Shown in pieces: positions 55,832 to 64,000 of a stretch of DNA of 64,000 nucleotides. The number at the start of each line of letters is the position of its first letter. Within the stretch, counting starts at the first letter, position 1. The DNA is from Thinopyrum elongatum (lineage: Eukaryota; Streptophyta; Magnoliopsida; Poales; Poaceae): NCBI GenBank assembly GCA_011799875.1, contig CM022303.1, positions 296,372,362-296,436,361 on the forward strand, written 5' to 3'. Both the position numbers and the translations under genes were made by a program. Under the pieces are notes generated by a model. It searched no databases. It saw only the letters and a program-made list of their open reading frames with translations, and was not told the DNA's origin.

Positions 55832-56992
55832 ATGGCTGACGATCCTCCACCTCCACCTTATATTGCCGCAATGATGCAGCAGTTTGAACTGAACCATCAG
55901 GTTATGACCGGGATGTTGGCTCAGTTCCCAAACCAGAATGCTCATCAACAGCCTACCCCAATAACACTGCAAGAATTTGTGCGCCTCAACCCGTCTGTTT
56001 TCCGCAACTCCACCAATCCTATGGATGCTGATGATTGGCTTCGTGACATTCTGTTTGAGATGAAATCAGCTAATGTTGCTCCTGACAATTACGTCACCTT
56101 TGCGACATTTCATTTGAAGGGTCCAGCTGATCAATGGTGGGAAAGCCACAAGGGTATGTTGCCTGCTAAAACTGTAACCACTTGGCAGGAATTTCAGTCA
56201 GCTTTCCGTGCACGGCACATTCCTCAGGGTCTGATGGACCAGAAGAAGCAGGAATTCCGCAAACTCACCCAGGGAACAATGACTATGGATGAATATCAGA
56301 GGAAATTCCTTGAATTGTCCCACTATGCTGAAGATGACGTCTGCACTGACACATGCAAGCAGGAGAAATTCCGTGAAGGACTGCGTACTGATATAAACCT
56401 TGCACTTGCTGTCCATGATTGCACAGACTTCACAATGCTTGTCAGCCAATCTTTCCAAGTTGAAACTATTCTGACTAAATACCAGGAGTCGCTCAAGCGT
56501 ACTCGAGATGTCGGCTCGTCTTCGGGTCAGCCTGCTCGGAAACGTCAAGTCTGGATCCCACACAATGTTCATCATCGACCTGCTCCAACGCCAAGGCCGC
56601 CTTATGTTGCACCTCGTTTGCCTTCACCGCCGAGACAGCTAACGATTCAGGGTGGACAGTCCAATGTTGTGGCTCCATCCCATAATGATCAGAATGCATC
56701 TTGTCCTCCTGTTGGTCGTAAGAAGAATTGTCGAAACCACCGATTCAGAAACCGTAATGTCATACCATCTACTGTTGTACTTGTCCATGCCAATCACGTC
56801 AATGCTGAAAAGGCTCAGAAGGAACCGACTATTGTGCTGGGAACACTCTCTGTGAATTCAGTGCCAGCTTCTGTTCTTTTTTATTCAGGTGCATCACATT
56901 CTTTCGTGTCCCAGCAATTTGCACAATTGCATGGGTTAGCTATGAGCTCATTACCCACTCCTTTAGAAATCATCACTCCCCGTTCCAGGTGA
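55832..56992 (+). pseudogene. gag: Element E gag and protease start
   Basis: Starts MADDPPPPPY. Residues about 50-210 are a retrotransposon Gag domain (LNPSVFRNSTNPMDADDWL, FHLKGPADQWWES). I see no clear CCHC knuckle in the basic region that follows. The protease site reads FYSGASHSF; the expected catalytic Asp is Tyr (codon 56882-56884), so the protease would be dead. A TGA at 56990-56992 stops the frame, and the rest of the polyprotein follows in the same frame. Confidence 0.85.
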
Positions 56993-57001
56993 CAAACCAA
57001 A

Positions 57002-60000
57002 ATGGTAAGTCACAACAATCAGATCAGAATTGAAGGGTTGATGTTCTCTGCTTCCCTTATTGCTCTTGGACCTTCCGACATAGACATCATTCTCGGTATG
57101 GACTGGTTGACCGCCCACAATGCTTTGATTGACTGTGCTGCTAAGAAAGTCCAACTTACCCATCCTTCTGGCCAAACAGTCAGATACTCAGCTCATACAG
57201 TTCAGAATGCCAAGAATCAGATATATCCTCTGAATGAGTTGAATGCTTCACCTCTTGAAGGCATCGAGAATGTTCCCGTTGTTCATGATTTTCAAGACGT
57301 CTTCCCAGAGGAACTTCCAGGGATACCCCCTGTTAGAGCTATCGAGTTTGTCATCGACTTGAAACTAGGCACAACTCCTATTGCGAAGCGTCCTTATAAG
57401 ATGCCTCCACACCATCTTCTCGAGCTTAAGGAAAAAATCGACAAGTCACTTAAGAAGGGTTTCATCCGCCCCAGTTCCTCTGCTTGGGGAGCACCTTCCC
57501 TCTTTGTCAAGAAGAAGGATGGAACTAACCGATTGGTTCAGGATTATCGGCCCATTAACTAAGCCACAATCCAGAACAAATACCCACTGCCCCGGATCAA
57601 TGATCTTTATGATCAGCTTGCTGGGTCCTCTGTGTTCTCGAAACTTGACTTGAGGTTGGGTTATCATCAGATCCGTGTCCACGAAGAGGATATTCCCAAG
57701 ACTGCATTTGTTACTCGATATGGCTCTTATGAGTACACTGTCATGTCATTTGGCTTAACAAATGCTCCAGCCACATTCTCTCGTCTGATGAATTACATCT
57801 TCATGGATTACCTCGACAAGTTCATCGTGGTGTATCTAGATGATATTCTGGTCTATTCAAAGAATAAAGAAGAACATGCTGAACACCTCCGTATTGTACT
57901 GGAAAGGCTCTGAGAACACCAGTTGTATGCCAAATACTCCAAATGTGAATTTTGGCTTTCTGAAGTAACCTACCTTGGTCATGTGATTTCCAAGGATGGA
58001 ATTGCTGTTAACCCAGAGCGGGTTCAGGCTATTCTGGACTGGACTCCTCCGAAGAACGTCAAGCAAGTGAGAAGTTTTCTTGGCCTTGCAAGCTATTGCC
58101 GTCGATTTGTCGAGAACTTTTCTAAGATTGCTAAGCCTTTGACTAATCTGCTTCACAAGGGCGTTAAGTTTGAGTGGACAGACAAATGTCAAGAAAGTTT
58201 TCAAACACTTAAAGACAAGCTAACATCTGCCCCAGTACTTGCTCCTCCAGATTCTCGCAAAGACTTCGTGATTTATTGTGACGCATCCCGTGAAGGATTA
58301 GGCTGTGTCCTAATGCAAGAGCGTAAGGTGATTGCTTATGGCTCTCGACAGTTGCGTCCTCATGAAGAGAACTACCCGGTCCATGATCTAGAACTAGCTG
58401 CTGTCATCTATGCATTGAAGTTATGGCGACATTACCTCCTCGGTAATTGTTGTGAGATCTACACGGATCATAAAAGTCTGAAGTACTTGTTCACTCAGCC
58501 GGATCTTAACCTCCGTCAGCAAAGATGGATGGAGGCCATTACGGACTATGATTTGGGTATTTCTTATACCCCTGGCAAGGCTAACGTGATGGCTGATGCC
58601 TTAAGCCGCAAGTCCTATTGCGACAACCTCATGGTTAGGCGAGCTCAACCTCGTCTTTTTGAAGAACTGCGCAAGCTGGATCTATGTATCGTCCCACAGG
58701 GTTCTCTTAATAACCTTGTGATACAACCAGATCTTGAGAAAGCTGTTAAGAATGCACAAGCTAAAGATGCTGAAATTGATCTGATGAAGAAAGATCTTCA
58801 CCTGGAAAAGTACAGGGATTTCTCGCTATCTGAAGATGGAACCTTGTATTTCAGAAACCGCATTGTGGTACCTCGCTTCGAACTTATGACTGACAAGGTC
58901 ATGAAGGAGGCACATGATACACCGCTGTCTATTCATCCGGGTAGTACCAAGATGTATCGTGATCTCCGACAAAGGTACTGGTGATCTAGAATGAAGCAGG
59001 ATATTGCTCGATATGTTGCTGAATGTGATGTTTGCCCTCGCGTTAAAGCAGAACATCAGAAGCCTGCTGGAATTCTGCAACCCCTTCCTATTCCTCTATG
59101 GAAATGGGATAAGCTTCAGATGGATTTCATCACTGGCCTTCCCAAGTCACAGAAGGGTCACGATGCTATTCTTGTCATCGTTGACCAACTCTCTAAGGTT
59201 GCACACTTTCTGCCTGTCAAGGAGACTATCACTGCTAGTCAGTTAGCAGAGTTATACATCTCCATAATTGTTTCACTCCACGGCATTCCGAAGGAGATTA
59301 GTTCGGACCATGGTGGTCTTTTCACGTCAAAGTTCTGGGAAAGTTTCCAAGAAGCTATGGGAACTCATATCAACTGGAGTTCAGCATATCACCCCCAGTC
59401 CCAAGGCCAAGTCGAGCGAGTAAATCAAGTGCTTGAAGACATGCTTCGAGCTTGTGTTATTTCCTTCGGCAAGAAGTGGGAAGAATCTCTCCCGTATGCC
59501 GAATTATCTTATAACAACAGCTATCAAGCCAGCTTGAAAATGGACCCTTCGAAGTACTATATGGACGTAAGTGTCGAACCCCTCTGAATTGGTCAGAAAC
59601 TGGGGAACGACCGCTCGTGGGTCCGGATATTATCCAACACGCCGAAGAGCAAGTCCGTATCATCCAAGAAAATCTCAAGGCGGCTCAGGACAGCCAGAAG
59701 AGCAACTACGATCGCAAATGATGGGGTTTGACCTATCAACCTGGTGATCAAGCTTATCTACGTGTCACTCCTATGAAGGGTACTCACCGCTTCGGAATTA
59801 AGGGCAAGTTAGCTCCACGCTACATTGGTCCTTTCCGCATTGTTGCAAGACGTGGTCAGGTGGCGTATAAATTGGAGTTGCCACTGCAATTCTCTCATAT
59901 CCACGACGCCTTCCATGTGTCGCAACTTTGTCGTTGCTTCAAGGAATCTCCGCACCGCGCAGTGGATCACGAGATGCTCGAGTTGCATGATGATCTTTCT

Positions 60001-60123
60001 TATAAGGAGCATCCGATCCACATCCTCGATGAATCTGAACGTCGAAACCGTCAGAAGACGACCAAGTTCCTCAAAGTGCAGTGGTCAAATCATACTGAAG
60101 ATGAAGCCACTTGGGAACGCTAG
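57002..60123 (+). pseudogene. pol: Element E protease-RT-RNase H-integrase-chromodomain, broken
   Basis: Protease end: DIDIILGMDWL. RT with catalytic YLDD at 57833-57844. RNase H with [14 protein letters not shown] and [10 protein letters not shown]. Integrase with CDVCPR, QMDFITGLP, SSDHGGLF and GQVERVNQ, keeping all three catalytic acids. The C-terminal part 59728-60123 has GPFRIVARRG and a chromodomain-like end (EHPIHILDESE, KVQWSNH, EATWER). In-frame stops lie at 57560 (TAA), 57911 (TGA) and 58982 (TGA). The frame shifts near 59557, and TGA at 59718 and TAG at 60121 follow in the new frame. The chromodomain is cut by the last stop. Chromodomains of this class guide integration into heterochromatin. 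Confidence 0.9.
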
Positions 60124-60207
60124 GATAATCTTCGTGTGGAATACCCCGATCTTTTCCCTTCTACATCTTAATTCTCGGGACGAGAATTCTTGTTAGAGGA
60201 GGAGATT
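60124..60207 (+). promoter_or_regulatory. Element E 3' end: stem-loop and polypurine tract
   Basis: Stem-loop AATTCTCG-GGA-CGAGAATT at 60170-60188, then CTTGTTAGAGGAGGAGATT up to the LTR start at 60208. Same order and spacing as in F. Confidence 0.78.
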
Positions 60208-63200
60208 TGTAACACCCCCAGTGGTTAGCTACAGTAATCCCCCTTTTGATAATGCCATGTCATCATGATTAACAGTGCTTAAACATCATTTGGATCATAT
60301 CTCATTTCAAAATTCCAATTCAAATGGAAATTCAAACTTAAAGTAAAAATAAAAGTTGGTCAAATTTGAAAACTAAAATGTCCATAATATTGCAAGTAAT
60401 CCAGAGGCATTTATAAAATTATAACCAACATTAATGGAATTAGTTAATTGAGTCTAACAGCCTAAAACAGAAGCAGAACACAGATATTTAATCCATATTC
60501 ATTTAATTAAAATCAAAATGAAATCACTGTGGCTTCAAACCATTTTCTGGCAGTGGCAAATAATGCACCATATTTAATAAGCTAAGTCGCATATTTTTCA
60601 AAAGTCAATTAGGGGCCTAACTATTTGCAAAACAGGAACTAAAAAGAAAACAAAAGAGGAAACAGAAGAAAAGGAAAAACGCCCGCAGCGGCTGGGCCTT
60701 AGTCAACCGGCCGAACCAGCCCACCCCACCTGTCCTCTCCCTCGCCCTGCTCACCTCGTCACGCTGTCGCCCGCACCGCGCCGGCGCGTGCTGGTCCCCC
60801 TCTCCCGCTGCTCGACAGCGGTTCCGTGCCTTCGCTGGCTAGATATGAGCAAGCCCCCGCACCCTCTGGCTTCCCCATCGCCTCATTTTCCCTCTCCTTG
60901 TTCCCTCTCCTCTCACCCGAGCGTCCCCGTCGCCATGACCGCCGTCGCTCACCCGCTTTGCGGCCTCCCCGCCACCTGAGACCGCGCCAGGAGCACCGCC
61001 TGCTTCGACTACGTCGACTACGAGGACGCGCTCGAGCTCGGCGCCCCGCAATGACCGAATCGCGCCCTTCTTCCTCCTCGGACCCGCCAGCAATCTTCCT
61101 CGACTCCGGCGACGTCGAGCCTTCCCCGCGCATGCTTTGCACCTCTGCAGGACCGCCGTGAACCCCCCCCTTCCTTCCCCCCTCATTGCGCTCTGTTCCC
61201 GCCACCGTAGGCCCCTCTCCCCGTCGTGCCTGAGCTCGTATCCGCACGAGCTCGTTGTCGGCTGCCCTCCGGCGACCAAATGGTCGCGGGCTTGTGCCCA
61301 TCTTGCTCGCGCGCGCGCGTAGACCTCGCCCTGCCCCTTTGCGCGCTCTAAATCGCCCCGTAGACGCTTGCCCGACCACCGCCCAAAACCACCGCCGCCG
61401 TCGTCGACGCTCTGCCCTAATCCGGCCATCTCCGGACGAATGGGTGGCACCACGAGATGCGGCTCCGTCCGCTCGTTCCAGAGAGCCAAAGAATGGTAGA
61501 AAAGACCCACCATAGACGAAATCTGGGCTCGCTGGAGTTGTCGCCATCGTGCGGCCTCGCCGGCGTACTCCGGTGGCCGGCGCCCAGCTGGCGCCGATGT
61601 GGCACCGCGGGCCCCACACCCTGTGTCGCTGCAACTAGGTCCCATAGGGCCCAGTTGACCTGGTCAGCGCGGTCCTGCCTGCTGACATGTGGGGCCCAGC
61701 CGTTTAAACATTTCAAAAATAAATAAAAATGTTAATAAGTTAATTAAATTGTTAGTCACTGACAGTGCGGGCCCATCTGCTAATTAGGTTAATTAGTTTA
61801 AACTAATTCCGTTTAGTTAGTTCAGTCACTGACTTGTGGGTCCCACTGGACCCACAGGTCAGGTTTGACCGGTCAACGGACACAGTTGACTGCTGATGTC
61901 ATAAATCATTTTAGACAATTCTGTTAATATAAATAATTTCAGAAAATGTTAAAATCTTTAGAAAATCATAGAAAATAAACCGTAGCTCAGATCGAAAAAC
62001 TTTGTACATGAAAGTTGATCAGAACGACGAGACCAAGCTGACCGTGCTATCTGTTTCCGTGTCGGGACCCTCTACATAGGTGAACCCGCAACTTTTAGCC
62101 TATTTCTGGTAGATGAATAGTGCATATACACCGGTTAATAAATCCAACTTAAATCCTAAAATAACTGAAATGATTTAGACATGTCTTTAGGCAACCCTGC
62201 ACTGCACGTTATCATAGCATGCTCTGTGTTTCTTATGGTTGTTGTGTATTAATTTGTTTCCTCCCCCTCTTCTCTCTCGGTAGACCCCGGTACCGACGCA
62301 GTTCCCGAGACCGACGCAGCTCAGGAGCCCGACGACACCGTTGACGACCTTGCCTTTGCCGCCGAGCAACCAGGCAAGCACCCCCCCTTGAGCATGCCTA
62401 TATCGCCTATTCTATCTCTCTTATGCTTGCATTAGAATTGCTGCTAGTACTGTTTATCCTATTCTGATGCATAGCCTGTTCTTGTAACTGCTGTTGATAC
62501 CTACCTGCTTATCCTAAACTGCTTAGTATAGGCTGGATAGAGACCCTAGTGACCCCACTTGTCCCGGTTGCCCCGCTGGATCATCGGAAGACTCGACGAC
62601 CAGGCCCCAGCACCGCACATCACACCCCTTTTATATGTACGACGCTGCAGCGTACTATCGAGTGCCGAGGGTGATACCTCGTAAGCACTTCCGATGTTAA
62701 CTCTATGGAGTAGTTCCTCGGTCGTGGTCATCGAGGGTGATTCCTCCTTCACTACTTCGGGTAACGACGCTGTCGTGCAACCCCTGAAGTGTGAACCCAT
62801 CGAGGGTGATTCCTCCGTGTTCACCTTGACGGATACATCGAGTAGGAATCCAACGAGGGTGATACCTCGGATTCCCCTGATGATATGGACACACGGATAC
62901 TTGGACTTTACAACTGTTACTTGGAAAGGCGGGTCGACCCTGAGGGGTACCCGCGTGAGCCTAAGTGGCGAGTGTTGTGGAGTCGGGTTGACCTGGAGGG
63001 TGCCCGAGATATGAATACGAGGCGTGGCCGGGCATTCTTAGCCCTTGCCGCGAGTCCTCGAGACGGGGCGACGGGGTCACATCGATCATGAGTCTCTGCT
63101 CGTTACCGCACTACCAATACACTACAGTTTGGATATGTGATCTGAGTGGGCCTCTGGCCCAATAGCACTAACCATCATGCGGGAATAATTATGGGCACTC

Positions 63201-63286
63201 TGCATCGTATGCATCAGCCGAAAGCTCTGTCAGACGTCAAGTTTAACATGGCGGCCGGGTCGGATCGTGCCGTTGGCGCTGTTATC
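60208..63286 (+). repeat. 3' LTR of element E, interrupted by J
   Basis: Starts TGTAACACCCCCAGTGG. The GC-rich block (about 60680-61650) is open in several frames on both strands by composition. It breaks off at 63286 in GTTATC, where J begins; TTATC (63282-63286) would be J's TSD. The remaining part of this LTR should follow beyond the window. Confidence 0.87.
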
Positions 63287-64000
63287 TGATACGTCTCCAA
63301 CGTATCTATAATTTTTTATTGTTCCATGCTATTATATTATCTATTTTGGATGTTTTATATGCATTAATATGCTATTTTATATGATGTTTGTGACTAACCT
63401 ATTAACCTAGAGCCCAGTGCCAGTTTCTGTTTTTTCCTTGTTTTAGAGTTTTGCAGAAAAGGAATACCAAACGGAGTCCAAACGGAATAAAACTTTCGCG
63501 ATGATTTTTCTTGGACCAGAAGACACCCAGGAGACTTGGAGTGCAAGTCGGAAGAGCCGCGAGGCGGCCACAAGTGTGGAGGGCGCGCCCACGGGGGTAG
63601 GGCGTGCCCCCCGACCTTGTGGGCCCCACGTAGCCCCTCTGACCTAGATCTTTCGGCTATATATACTCTTATACCCCAAAAACATCCAGGGGGCAACAAG
63701 ACCACTTTTCCACCGCCGCAACCTTCTGTACCCGTGAGATCCCATCTTGGGGCCTTTTCCGGCATCCTGCCGGAGAGGGATTCGATCATGGAGGGCTTCT
63801 ACATCAACACCATTGCTCTCCGATGAAGCGTGAGTAGTTTACTTCAGACCTACGGGTCCATAGCTAGTAGCTAGATGGCTTCTTCTCTCTCTTTGGTTCT
63901 CAATACAAAGTTCTCCTCGATGTTCTTGGAGATCTATTCGATGTAATACTCTTTTGCGGTGTGTTTGCCGAGATCCGATGAATTGTGGATTTATGATCAG
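63287..64000 (+). mobile_element. LTR J, 5' part (same family as D and G), runs off the window
   Basis: Starts TGATACGTCTCCAACGTATC and follows D and G's LTR to the window end. It could be the 5' LTR of a full element or a solo LTR; the window does not tell. Confidence 0.88.

Larger units (their letters stand above)
52127..63286 (+). mobile_element. Element E: Tekay-type chromovirus, gag-pol broken
   Basis: 5' LTR (truncated), PBS TGGTATCAGAGCC (55222-55234, initiator tRNA-Met type), gag-pol 55832-60123 with chromodomain, stem-loop, PPT, and 3' LTR from 60208, interrupted at 63287 by LTR J. RT style and the C-terminal chromodomain place it in the Tekay/Del branch of chromoviruses. The shared leader, PBS and 3' end make it the autonomous relative of F. 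Confidence 0.88.

Noticed and set aside
60759..61645. Minus-strand open frames of 291 and 268 codons in E's 3' LTR
   Set aside because: Same GC effect. They overlap in different frames and are Arg/Gly-rich without motifs.

Overview
The window is a block of intergenic DNA from a large grass genome. It is almost certainly Triticeae (wheat, goatgrass, barley or rye), because it is tiled nearly end to end by nested Ty3/gypsy LTR retrotransposons of kinds typical of that tribe. These are Athila-type elements whose LTRs start TGATACGTC, a Tat-type element with an antisense gene, and Tekay-type chromoviruses with LTRs longer than 4 kb. I see no host gene, rRNA, tRNA or CRISPR array. Family names come from recognition only, so elements are given letters A to J here.

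Layout, left to right. 1-3914 is the 3' end of Athila-like element A (+), inserted in the 5' LTR of Athila element B. 3915-9797 is B (+): rest of its 5' LTR, PBS, and a decayed gag-pol cut off inside the integrase C-terminus. 9798-11320 is the 3' LTR of element C (-), same family as B in opposite orientation. C's internal 3' part (11321-11569 and 13154-about 14251) is split by solo LTR D (11570-13153, TSD AAAAC). 14252-16063 is a stretch of about 1.8 kb that I cannot assign. 16064-52126 is element F, a pol-less large-LTR derivative with 4.3-kb LTRs. Into F's internal region have inserted G (22457-42970, TSD ATACA) and the 4.4-kb solo LTR I (43048-47457, TSD ATATG). Into G has inserted H (26936-40414, TSD CTCTT, on the minus strand). 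At 52124-52126 F's 3' LTR is fused to a 5'-truncated LTR of element E. E (+) runs to 63286 with a recognisable but broken gag-pol and chromodomain. Its 3' LTR is interrupted by LTR J (63287-64000), same family as D and G.

How the parts relate. E and F share leader, PBS, pre-PPT hairpin, PPT and much of the LTR, so F looks like a passenger mobilised by E-type proteins. G carries only one intact protease-type ORF and would need an Athila helper such as B once was. H is the most complete element. It has gag, protease, RT, two RNase H domains and integrase on the minus strand, and an independent, apparently intron-containing gene on the opposite strand between integrase and 3' LTR, with its own TATA-like box.

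The most interesting signals are that antisense gene, a stem-loop just upstream of the polypurine tract that recurs in unrelated lineages with compensatory base changes, and the microhomology fusion of two different LTRs.
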